A stretch of 64,000 bases of DNA from positions 1,116,001 through 1,180,000 of the forward strand of contig NZ_SNXU01000001.1 of the NCBI RefSeq assembly GCF_004362515.1, in the 5' to 3' direction. The position numbers and the translations under genes were made by a program. Below, one piece after another: positions 47,309 through 55,476 of this stretch. This DNA is from Actinokineospora alba. Lineage in GTDB: Bacteria; Actinomycetota; Actinomycetes; Mycobacteriales; Pseudonocardiaceae. The notes below the pieces were generated by a model, which worked only from the letters and a program-made list of their open reading frames with translations, did not search any database and was not told where the DNA came from. How positions within the stretch are numbered: the stretch's first letter is position 1; each line of letters begins with the position of its first letter.

Positions 47309-48892
47309 CTAGCGGATGGCGAACGCTCCGCCCGCCGCCCAGTCGAGGGCGAAGGAGGGGGCGATGCCGAGCAGCAGGGTCACCAGGACGCCGAGAGTGA
47401 TGGCGGCCGTGGTGAACGCGCCCGGGACCGTGACGGTGGGGCCGTCGGCGGCGGGCTCGCTGAAGTACATCAGCACGATCACCCGCAGGTAGAAGAACGC
47501 CGCGACCGCCGAGGCGATCAGGGCGATGACCACCAGCGGGGCCATGCCATCGGCCAGGGCGGCCTCGAACACGACGAACTTGCCGACGAACCCACTGGTC
47601 AGCGGGATACCGGCCAGCGCCAACAGGATGAAGGTGAACACGCCCGCCACCAGCGGCGAGCGCTTCGCCAGGCCCGCCCACTGCGACAGGTGCGTCGCCT
47701 CGCCCGAGGAGTCGCGGACCAGGCTGATCACGCCGAACGCGGCCAGCGTGGTGAAGCCGTAGGTCAGCAGGTAGAACAGCGTCGCCGACAGGCCCTTCTC
47801 GGTCAGCGCGATCGCGCCGACGAGCAGGAAGCCCGCGTGGGCCACCGAGGAGTAGGCGATCATCCGCTTGACGTCGGTCTGGGTCAGGCCGAGGACCGCG
47901 CCGATGATCATCGAGACGATCGCGACGCCCCAGAGGACGCTGCGCCATTCCCAGCTGGTGGCCTCGAACGCGACCTGCAGGACGCGCAGGATGCCGCCGA
48001 ACGCGGCGACCTTGGTGCAGGCGGCCATGAACGCGGTGACCGGCGTCGGCGCGCCCTGGTAGACGTCGGGGGTCCAGGTGTGGAACGGGCCGACGGAGGC
48101 CTTGAACAGCAGGCCGACGATCAACAGCGCCATACCGGCGAACAGCAGGGTGTCGGAGCGGTCCGTGCCCGCCGCGGCGCCCGCGATGTCGGACAGCCGG
48201 ACAGAACCCGCGTAGCCGTAGAGCAGGGCCAGGCCGTAGAGGAAGAACGCCGAGGCGAACGCACCGAGCAGGAAGTACTTGACCGCCGCTTCCTGCGAGA
48301 GCAGGCGGCGACGACGGGCGAGGCCGCACATCAGGTACAGCGGCAGCGACAGCACTTCCAGCGCGATGAACATCGTCAGCAGGTCGTTGGCCGAGCAGAA
48401 GATCATCATGCCGCCGAGCGCGAACAGCGTCAGCGGGAAGACCTCGGTCTGCATGCCGGTCGCGGTGACCTGGGCCCGGTCCTGGATGGTGCCGGGGCGG
48501 ATCGCCGCGGTGGCGACGAACGCGCCACCGGGCTCGACCGACCGGTCGGCGATCATCAGCACCGCGCCGAACGACAGCGCCAGCAGCGTGCCCCACAGGA
48601 ACAGCGCCGGGCGGTCGACGGCGAGCGTGCCGAACATGGCCAGCTCACCGGCCGCGGGCGCGTCCGTCAGGTACAGCGCCAGGGAGATCCCGGCGCCCGC
48701 CAGCGTCAGCAGCGTGAGCACGACCTGCGCGGGCCAGCGCTGGTGGCGGGGCAGGAACGCCTCGAACAGCACACCCACGCACGCCGCGCCGAGCACGATC
48801 AGGATGGGCCAGATCGCGGTGAGCGGCGGGGCCTCCACCTTGGGGGCGGGTGGCAACGGCTGGTCCTGGGCGAGCAGCAGGACCGTAGACAT
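47309..48892 (-). CDS. nuoN: NADH-quinone oxidoreductase subunit N
   Basis: About 527 aa; ATG 48892 overlaps the nuoM stop (TGATG), so it is preferred over GTG 48901. Antiporter-like proton-pumping subunit with many membrane helices, including FLYGLALLYGYAGS, VGPFHTWTPDVYQGAPTPVTAFMA (the signature Lys/His/Pro core) and MIAYSSVAHAGFLLVG. Last gene of the operon in the membrane arm of complex I, before the terminator. Confidence 0.96.
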   Translation of the reverse strand: MSTVLLLAQDQPLPPAPKVEAPPLTAIWPILIVLGAACVGVLFEAFLPRHQRWPAQVVLTLLTLAGAGISLALYLTDAPAAGELAMFGTLAVDRPALFLWGTLLALSFGAVLMIADRSVEPGGAFVATAAIRPGTIQDRAQVTATGMQTEVFPLTLFALGGMMIFCSANDLLTMFIALEVLSLPLYLMCGLARRRRLLSQEAAVKYFLLGAFASAFFLYGLALLYGYAGSVRLSDIAGAAAGTDRSDTLLFAGMALLIVGLLFKASVGPFHTWTPDVYQGAPTPVTAFMAACTKVAAFGGILRVLQVAFEATSWEWRSVLWGVAIVSMIIGAVLGLTQTDVKRMIAYSSVAHAGFLLVGAIALTEKGLSATLFYLLTYGFTTLAAFGVISLVRDSSGEATHLSQWAGLAKRSPLVAGVFTFILLALAGIPLTSGFVGKFVVFEAALADGMAPLVVIALIASAVAAFFYLRVIVLMYFSEPAADGPTVTVPGAFTTAAITLGVLVTLLLGIAPSFALDWAAGGAFAIR

Positions 48893-50541
48893 CACTGACA
48901 CTGCAGTTGCCTCTCTGCGGGAACCGGGTCGACCAGGGCCGCTTCACACATCGTGGCGTCCACGGTGGGACCCACGATGTCGAGAACCGGCTTCGGGTAC
49001 ACACCCAGGCCGATGATCAGCAGGAGCAGCGGTGCGAGCACCAGCTTCTCCCGGCCGTTCAGGTCGAAGATCGCCTTGTGCGCGCTGACCTCGGGTTCGA
49101 GTTGGACCTTCACCGCGCCGGGCCCGCCGGAGGTCGTGTCGACCGGCGCGTCGATGGGCGGTTCCTGGGCGGTCAGCGCGTTGCCGCGCAGCGGGCCGGT
49201 CATGATCCGCTGGTAGAGCCAGAGGACGTAGATCGCGGCCAGAACCATGCCGACGGTGGCGATGATGGTGAACACCGGCCGGTTCGGGAACGAGCCGATG
49301 AGGACCAGGAACTCGCTGATGAACGAGTTCGTGCCCGGCAGCGACAGCGTGCTCAGACCGGCGATCAGGAACATGCCCGCGAGCACCGGGGTCAGCTTCG
49401 ACATGCCGCCGTAGTCGGCGATGCGGGTCGAGCCGCCGCGGCTGACCACCATGCCGATCACCAGGATCAGCATCCCCGTGGCGATGCTGTGGTTGACCAT
49501 GTAGGTGACCGAGCCCGCCATGGCCTGCGTGCTGAACGCGAAGATGCCCAGCGCGATGAAGCCGAAGTGGGCGATCGAGACGTAGGCGACGAAGCGCTTC
49601 ATGTCGGTCTGCCCGGTGGCCAGCAGCGAGCCGTAGACGATGCCCGCGATGGCGAGGACCAGCACCCACGGCGCGAGTTCCTTGCTGGCGTCGGGGAACA
49701 TCGGCAGCAGGTAGCGCAGGAAGCCGAAGGTGCCGACCTTGTCGAGCACGCCGACGAGCAGCACGGCGACGACGATGGGCGCCTCCGCGGTGGCGTCGGG
49801 CAGCCAGGTGTGGAACGGCACCAGCGGCGCCTTGAAGGCGAACGCGGCGAAGAAGCCGAGGAACAGCCAGATCTGCGTGCTCAGCGGCGCGTCGGAGACC
49901 ACGCCGACCAGCGTCTGCCAGTCGAAGGTGCCCTGGCCCAGTTCGTCGCCCGCCATGACGTAGCAGGCGATCACCGACGCCAGCATGATCAAGCCGCCGA
50001 GGAACGAGTACAGGAAGAACTTCACCGCCGCGTACTGCCTGCGGGCGCCGCCGTAGGAGCCGATCAGGAAGTACATCGGGATCAGCATGAGCTCGAAGAG
50101 GACGTAGAACAGGAACACGTCCGTCGCGGCGAACACGCCGATGGTGAGTGCCTGCTCCAGCAGGATGAGCGCGAAGAACCCGCCCGCCGTGCGGCCTTCG
50201 GGCAGCTTGTCGGCCCAGCCCGCGCCGATCACGATCGGGGTCAGCACGGCGATGGTCGCGATCATGACGAGCGCGATGCCGTCGACACCGAAGGAGATGT
50301 GCACGCCGAAGGACGGGATCCAGTCGAACGAGAACGACTGCTGCAGCCGCGCCCCGCTCGCCTCGAACTTGCCCCAGGCGCAGGCGGCCATGGCCAGCTC
50401 GCCGAGGGAGAACGCGAGTGCGGCTTGCTTGGCGAGTTTCGCGTTCCCGCGAAGCGCCATCACCACGCCTGCGCCGACGAGCGGCAGCAGGAGTAGGACG
50501 GCCATGACCCAGGAGCCGTCCCCGGACACTGTCGGGGTCAT
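48892..50541 (-). CDS. nuoM: NADH-quinone oxidoreductase subunit M
   Basis: 549 aa. Proton-pumping antiporter-like subunit: FDWIPSFGVHISFGVDGIAL, FLFYVLFELMLIPMYFLIG, PLVPFHTWLPDATAEAPIVVAVLLVGVLDKVGTFGF and MKRFVAYVSIAHFGFI. ATGA overlap with nuoL. The C-terminal tail (VQLEPEVSAHKAIFDLNGREKLVLAPLLLLIIGLGV) is a normal family feature. Confidence 0.97.
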   Translation of the reverse strand: MTPTVSGDGSWVMAVLLLLPLVGAGVVMALRGNAKLAKQAALAFSLGELAMAACAWGKFEASGARLQQSFSFDWIPSFGVHISFGVDGIALVMIATIAVLTPIVIGAGWADKLPEGRTAGGFFALILLEQALTIGVFAATDVFLFYVLFELMLIPMYFLIGSYGGARRQYAAVKFFLYSFLGGLIMLASVIACYVMAGDELGQGTFDWQTLVGVVSDAPLSTQIWLFLGFFAAFAFKAPLVPFHTWLPDATAEAPIVVAVLLVGVLDKVGTFGFLRYLLPMFPDASKELAPWVLVLAIAGIVYGSLLATGQTDMKRFVAYVSIAHFGFIALGIFAFSTQAMAGSVTYMVNHSIATGMLILVIGMVVSRGGSTRIADYGGMSKLTPVLAGMFLIAGLSTLSLPGTNSFISEFLVLIGSFPNRPVFTIIATVGMVLAAIYVLWLYQRIMTGPLRGNALTAQEPPIDAPVDTTSGGPGAVKVQLEPEVSAHKAIFDLNGREKLVLAPLLLLIIGLGVYPKPVLDIVGPTVDATMCEAALVDPVPAERQLQCQ

Positions 50542-52499
50542 GCGAACCTCACCATCAAGAACGCGGCGATCACGATGATCGATCCTCCGAGCATGGATAG
50601 CGCGTAGGAGCGGACGAAACCGGTCTGGGTGCGCCGCAGGCGACCCGAGCTACCGCCCAGACCCGCCGCGAGACCGTTGACCAAACCGTCCACACCCCGG
50701 TTGTCGACGAAGACCAGCGCCCGGCTGAGCCAGATGCCCGGACGACCGAACAGCGCCTCGTTGAGGTGGTTGCCGTACAGGTCGGCACGCGCGGCGCGGA
50801 CCGGGAACGACACCCGCGCCGGCCGGGTGACCGGCTGCTCGCGGCGACCGAAGAGCAGGAACGCGATGAGCGCGCCGAGCGCGGACAGCGCGACCGTGAG
50901 GACCGCGATCATGCCGTGCGACAGCGGTCCGTGCGTGGCGAGCGTCGCGTCGAGGGACGGTTCGAGCCAGCCGGCGAGCCGGTCGCCGAGGGCAAGGAAA
51001 GCGCCCGCGCCGACCGAGCCGACGGCCAGCACGATCATCGGGATCGTCATGGTCGACGGCGACTCGTGCGGGTGGTAGTCGCGGCCGTCCTCGGACTTGA
51101 GGTTCTCGTAGCGCGGCTTGCCGAGGAACACCAGGATCAGCAGGCGTGTCATGTAGAACGCGGTGATCCCGGCGCCGAGCAGTGCCACGCCGCCGAAGAC
51201 CCAGCCGCGCCAGCCGTGCTCGCCGAAGGCCGCCGCGATGATCGCGTCCTTGGAGAAGTAGCCGGACAGGAACGGGAAGCCGATCAGCGCGAGGTAGCCG
51301 AGGGTCCAGGTGATGAAGGTGATCGGCATCTTGCGCGCCAGCCCGCCCATGCGGCGGATGTCGCCCTCGTCGTTCATGCCGTGCATGACCGAACCGGCCC
51401 CGAGGAACAGCCCGGCCTTGAAGAAGCCGTGCGTGAGCAGGTGCATGATGCCCAGCGCGTACCCGGCCGGGCCGAGGCCCACGGCCAGGATCATGTAGCC
51501 GATCTGGCTGACCGTCGAGTACGCGAGGACCTTCTTGAAGTCGTCGTACGCGCAGCCGATGATGCAACCGATGATCAGCGTCAGCGCACCGATGATCATC
51601 ACGCCGAAGCGTGCGTCCGCGGCCTGCGGCAGCGAGTAGATCGGGCTGGACCGGGCGATCAGGTACACGCCCGCGGTCACCATGGTTGCCGCGTGGATCA
51701 GGGCCGAGACCGGGGTCGGGCCCGCCATCGCGTCCGGAAGCCAGGCCTGCAGCGGGAACTGGCCGGACTTGCCACAGGCACCGAGCAGGAGCAGCAGGCC
51801 GATCGCGACGACGGTCGCGGTGGACTGCTCGCCGATCTTGTCGAACACCACGTCGAACTGGGTGCTGCCCATGGTCTTGAACATCAGGAAGATCGCCAGG
51901 GCCAGGCCGACGTCGCCGACCCGGTTCATGATGAACGCCTTCTTCGCCGCCGTGGCCGCGAAGTCCTTGCCCTGGTACCAGCCGATGAGCAGGTAGGAGG
52001 CGAGACCGACGCCCTCCCAGCCGAAGTAGAGCGTCACGAACGAGTTGCCCAGGACCAGCAGCAGCATCGCCGCGATGAAGAGGTTCAGGTACCCGAAGAA
52101 CCGCCTGCGGTCGCGGTCGTCGTGCATGTAGCCGATCGAGTAGATGTGGATCAGCGAGCCCACACCGGTGATCAGCAGCACGAAGGTCAGCGACAGCGGG
52201 TCGAGGCGCAGCCCGAAGTCGATCTGCAGCGCGCCGACGTTGATCCACTCGAACAGGCTCAGGTTCTGCAGCCGGTCGTCCGCGGCGAGCGACGTGCTGC
52301 CGAAGAAGAGGACCAGGCCGTAGACGAAGGCCGCGATCACGGTGGCGCTGCCGAGCAGGTGGCCCCACTTGTCGGTGCGGCGGCCGCCGAGCAGCAGCAC
52401 GGCCGCGCCGAAGGCGGGCAGCAGGAGCAGCAGCCAGGCAGCGCTCGCCGCGCCACTGGCTTGCTGGACCTCAGCAGCGAGGTTGATAGTTCCCGACAC
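50538..52499 (-). CDS. nuoL: NADH-quinone oxidoreductase subunit L
   Basis: 653 aa. Antiporter-like subunit with the piston-like lateral helix at the C-terminus. Motifs include YFGWEGVGLASYLLIGWY, GKSGQFPLQAWLPDAMAGPTPVSALIHAATMVTAGVYLI and KKVLAYSTVSQIGYM. Overlaps nuoM by four bases; 10 bp after nuoK. Length is normal. Confidence 0.97.
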   Translation of the reverse strand: MSGTINLAAEVQQASGAASAAWLLLLLPAFGAAVLLLGGRRTDKWGHLLGSATVIAAFVYGLVLFFGSTSLAADDRLQNLSLFEWINVGALQIDFGLRLDPLSLTFVLLITGVGSLIHIYSIGYMHDDRDRRRFFGYLNLFIAAMLLLVLGNSFVTLYFGWEGVGLASYLLIGWYQGKDFAATAAKKAFIMNRVGDVGLALAIFLMFKTMGSTQFDVVFDKIGEQSTATVVAIGLLLLLGACGKSGQFPLQAWLPDAMAGPTPVSALIHAATMVTAGVYLIARSSPIYSLPQAADARFGVMIIGALTLIIGCIIGCAYDDFKKVLAYSTVSQIGYMILAVGLGPAGYALGIMHLLTHGFFKAGLFLGAGSVMHGMNDEGDIRRMGGLARKMPITFITWTLGYLALIGFPFLSGYFSKDAIIAAAFGEHGWRGWVFGGVALLGAGITAFYMTRLLILVFLGKPRYENLKSEDGRDYHPHESPSTMTIPMIVLAVGSVGAGAFLALGDRLAGWLEPSLDATLATHGPLSHGMIAVLTVALSALGALIAFLLFGRREQPVTRPARVSFPVRAARADLYGNHLNEALFGRPGIWLSRALVFVDNRGVDGLVNGLAAGLGGSSGRLRRTQTGFVRSYALSMLGGSIIVIAAFLMVRFA

Positions 52500-52509
52500 C
52501 GAGTTCTCC

Positions 52510-52809
52510 CTAGTACTTCAGCAGGTTGGAGTCGTCGACCGAGGCGGTGCGGCGGGTGCGGAAGATCGACATGATGATCGCCAGACCCACCACCACCTCG
52601 GCGGCGGCCACGACCATCACGAAGAACGCCATCACCTGGCCGGACAGGTCGCCGTTGATCCGCGCGAACGTCACCAGCGTCAGGTTCACGGCGTTGAGCA
52701 TCAGCTCGACGCACATGAACACGACGATGGCGTTGCGGCGCACCAGGACGCCGACCGCGCCGATGGTGAACAGCAGCGCCGACAGCAGCAAGTAGTAAGT
52801 CGGGGTCAT
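52510..52809 (-). CDS. nuoK: NADH-quinone oxidoreductase subunit K
   Basis: 99 aa with three membrane helices (YYLLLSALLFTIGAVGVLVRRNAIVVFMCVELMLNAVNLTLVTFA) holding the buried Glu of VELMLNAVNL. Small membrane-arm subunit. It overlaps nuoJ by four bases. Confidence 0.97.
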   Translation of the reverse strand: MTPTYYLLLSALLFTIGAVGVLVRRNAIVVFMCVELMLNAVNLTLVTFARINGDLSGQVMAFFVMVVAAAEVVVGLAIIMSIFRTRRTASVDDSNLLKY

Positions 52810-53639
52810 GACCCGTCCTCCTTACCGGGGGCGAGCGCGCGGGCGTCGGGCTCGGGCAGCGTGCCCGCGACGGCCTTGCGCTCCCGCTCGAGCTTCTGCG
52901 ACGCGGTGGCCTCGATGAGCCGCGACAGCGACTCCGGGGCGACCGAGCCGTCGGGCAGCAGGGCCGGGGTGGCCACCGAGTTCGCCGTGGCGAACACACC
53001 GGGGCCGGGCAGCGGCGAAGGCCGGTCGTGCTCGCCGCGGAAGCGGGCCTCGACCAGTTCCTTCTGCGTCTTGCGGCCCTTCTGGTGCCGGTCGACGTAG
53101 CCCAGGATCATCGCGCCGACGGCGGCGGTGATCAGCAGCGCCGAGGTCAGCTCGAAGGGGAACAAGTAGTCGGTGAAGATCAGGCGGCCGATGTTGGCGA
53201 CGTTGCCGTCGCCGCCGTTGGCCTGCTCGCCCGCCAGCCCCATGATCGTGACCTCGTTGAGCGACCGCGCGATGGCGGCCACGATCAGCACCGCGAGACC
53301 GACGCCGAGGACGCCCGCCCACAGCCGCTGACCGCGCAGCACTTCGACGACGGAGTCCGAGGAGTCACGTCCGACGAGCATCAGCACGAAGAGGAACAGC
53401 ATCATGATCGCGCCGGTGTAGACGATGATCTGCACAAAGCCGAGGAACGGCGCCTGCTGGACCATGTACAGCGCGCCCAGGCTGAGCATCGTCAGCACCA
53501 GGAACAGCGCCGAGTGCACCGCGTTGCGGGCGAAGATCATGCCGAGCCCGCCCGCCAGGGCGAGTGGGCCGAGCACCCAGAAGGTGATCGCCTCACCGGT
53601 GGACACGGTCTGCTGGACCGCGAGGAGCGTCGCGCTCAC
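52806..53639 (-). CDS. nuoJ: NADH-quinone oxidoreductase subunit J
   Basis: 277 aa from GTG 53639 (GTGA overlap with nuoI). Membrane core: AITFWVLGPLALAGGLGMIFARNAVHSALFLVLTMLSLGALYMV and GFVQIIVYTGAIMMLFLFVLMLVG (the pi-bulge helix). The soluble C-terminal extension of about 80 residues (EARFRGEHDRPSPLPGPG...) is longer than in E. coli and is characteristic of actinobacteria. Confidence 0.95.
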   Translation of the reverse strand: MSATLLAVQQTVSTGEAITFWVLGPLALAGGLGMIFARNAVHSALFLVLTMLSLGALYMVQQAPFLGFVQIIVYTGAIMMLFLFVLMLVGRDSSDSVVEVLRGQRLWAGVLGVGLAVLIVAAIARSLNEVTIMGLAGEQANGGDGNVANIGRLIFTDYLFPFELTSALLITAAVGAMILGYVDRHQKGRKTQKELVEARFRGEHDRPSPLPGPGVFATANSVATPALLPDGSVAPESLSRLIEATASQKLERERKAVAGTLPEPDARALAPGKEDGS

Positions 53640-54184
53640 TTGAGTTCCTCCCCGACGGAGTCCGGGTAGCCGTGCTTGCGCGCCAGGAACGGAGCGTTGA
53701 CGTAGTAGTCCTGCTCGTTGTCGCCAAGGCGCATCGGGTGCGGCGGCTGCTCCATGCCCGGCAGCAGCGGCGCGAGCAACTGCTCCTTGGTGTAGATCAG
53801 CCGCTGCCGGTCGTCGTCGGCCAGCTCGAAGTCGTTGAGCATGGTCAGCGACCGGGTCGGGCAGGCCTCGATGCACAGGCCGCAGCCGATGCAGCGCAGG
53901 TAGTTGATCTGGTAGTCGGCGCCGTAGCGCTCACCGGGCGAGTAGCGCTCGTCGTCGGTGTTGTCGCCGCCCTCGACGAAGATCGCGTCGGCGGGACACG
54001 CCCAGGCGCACAGCTCGCAGCCGACGCACTTCTCCAGGCCGTCCGGGTGTCGGTTGAGCTGGTGGCGGCCGTGGTAGCGCGGTGCGGTGCCGGGGAAGTT
54101 CTCCGGGTACTCCTCGGTGACGACCTTCTTGAACATCGTCGAGAAGGTCACTCCGAAGCCCTTGAGGGGATCGAAGACGCTCAT
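53636..54184 (-). CDS. nuoI: NADH-quinone oxidoreductase subunit I
   Basis: 182 aa. Two [4Fe-4S] binding motifs: CVGCELCAWACPADAI and CIGCGLCIEACPTRSL, ligating clusters N6a and N6b that pass electrons to NuoB. ATGA-type overlaps on both sides. The tail past the second motif is about 65 residues long. Confidence 0.97.
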   Translation of the reverse strand: MSVFDPLKGFGVTFSTMFKKVVTEEYPENFPGTAPRYHGRHQLNRHPDGLEKCVGCELCAWACPADAIFVEGGDNTDDERYSPGERYGADYQINYLRCIGCGLCIEACPTRSLTMLNDFELADDDRQRLIYTKEQLLAPLLPGMEQPPHPMRLGDNEQDYYVNAPFLARKHGYPDSVGEELK

Positions 54185-55476
54185 TCTGCTGACTCCTTGT
54201 CACCCGCGGCGACAGCGGCGGGCTCGCGCCGCGCGCGACGCACCCGGGCGGGCTTCGCGTTCTTGTCCGGCACCCGCAGGTCCAGCGGCGGGATCGGGTA
54301 GCCGCCGCCGGTGACCGGCACGCGGTTGTCGTCCATCTGCACCTTGCGCTCGGGCAGCAGGAAGCTGAGGCCGATGAGCAGCACCAGCACCACACCGCCC
54401 GCGATCAGGATGGTCGGCGCGGAGATGGCCTCCTCGTTGCGGAAGGCCCGCAGCGCGACGACCAGGACGATCCAGACCAGGTTGGCCGGGACGAGGATCT
54501 TCCAGCCCAGGCGCATGAACTGGTCGTAGCGCATGCGGGGCAGCGTGCCGCGCAGCCAGATGAAGGCGAAGAGGAACAGCCACACCTTGCCGAGGAACCA
54601 CAGCAGCGGCCACCAGCCGGTGTTGAGGTAGTTGTCGCCGATCAGCGAGAGCGGCCACGGCGCCATGTACCCGCCGAGGAACAGCGTGGTCGCCATCGCG
54701 GAGACGATGACCATGTTGACGTACTCGGCGAGGAAGAACAGCGCGAACTTCATCGAGCTGTACTCGGTGTGGAAGCCGCCGACCAGCTCGGACTCGGCCT
54801 CGGGGAGGTCGAACGGAGCGCGGTTGGTCTCACCGACCATGGAGATGATGAAGATCAGGAAGCTCGGGATCAGCAGGTAGAAGTACCAACCGGTCTGCTG
54901 CGCGTCGACGATGTCGCCGGTGGACAGCGACCCGGTGTAGAGGATCACCGCGACGATCGACAGGCCGAGCGCGATCTCGTAGGAGATCACCTGCGCGGCC
55001 GAGCGGAGACCACCGAGCAGCGGGTACGGCGAGCCGGAGGCCCAGCCCGCGAGCACGATGCCGTAGACGCCCATCGACGAGCAGGCCAGCACGACCAGCA
55101 CGCCGACCGGCAGGTCGACCAGCTGCAGCACGGTGCGCTCACCGAAGATCGAGACCTCGGGGCCGAACGGGATCACCGAGAACGCCAGGAACGCGGGGAT
55201 CGTCGCGATGACCGGCGCGAGGAAGTAGACCTTCCGGTCAGCCGTGTCCGGGATGATCTGTTCCTTGAACGGCAGCTTGATCGCGTCCGCGAGCGACTGG
55301 AACCAGCCGTTCGGGCCGACCCGGTTGGGGCCGGGGCGCTGCTGCATCCTGGCGACGATCTTGCGTTCCAGGATGATCATCGCGGTGGTGGCGATCGCGC
55401 CGAGGCCGAGCAGCACCACACACTTGATCGCGATGAGCCAGATCGGGTCGTCGGCGAGCAGTTGCGCCCGGTTCAT
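54181..55476 (-). CDS. nuoH: NADH-quinone oxidoreductase subunit H
   Basis: 431 aa. Quinone-site membrane subunit: MQQRPGPNRVGPNGWFQSLADAIKLPFKE, GWASGSPYPLLGGLRSAAQVISYEIALGLS, NRAPFDLPEAESELVGGFHTEYSSMKFALFFLAEY and FIWLRGTLPRMRYDQFMRLGWK. The C-terminal tail is longer than E. coli NuoH, with a basic, Arg-rich end. Confidence 0.97.
   Translation of the reverse strand: MNRAQLLADDPIWLIAIKCVVLLGLGAIATTAMIILERKIVARMQQRPGPNRVGPNGWFQSLADAIKLPFKEQIIPDTADRKVYFLAPVIATIPAFLAFSVIPFGPEVSIFGERTVLQLVDLPVGVLVVLACSSMGVYGIVLAGWASGSPYPLLGGLRSAAQVISYEIALGLSIVAVILYTGSLSTGDIVDAQQTGWYFYLLIPSFLIFIISMVGETNRAPFDLPEAESELVGGFHTEYSSMKFALFFLAEYVNMVIVSAMATTLFLGGYMAPWPLSLIGDNYLNTGWWPLLWFLGKVWLFLFAFIWLRGTLPRMRYDQFMRLGWKILVPANLVWIVLVVALRAFRNEEAISAPTILIAGGVVLVLLIGLSFLLPERKVQMDDNRVPVTGGGYPIPPLDLRVPDKNAKPARVRRARREPAAVAAGDKESAE

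Noticed and set aside
47690..52574. Very long plus-strand frames over nuoL, nuoM and nuoN
   Set aside because: Charged shadow sequences antisense to secure membrane proteins.
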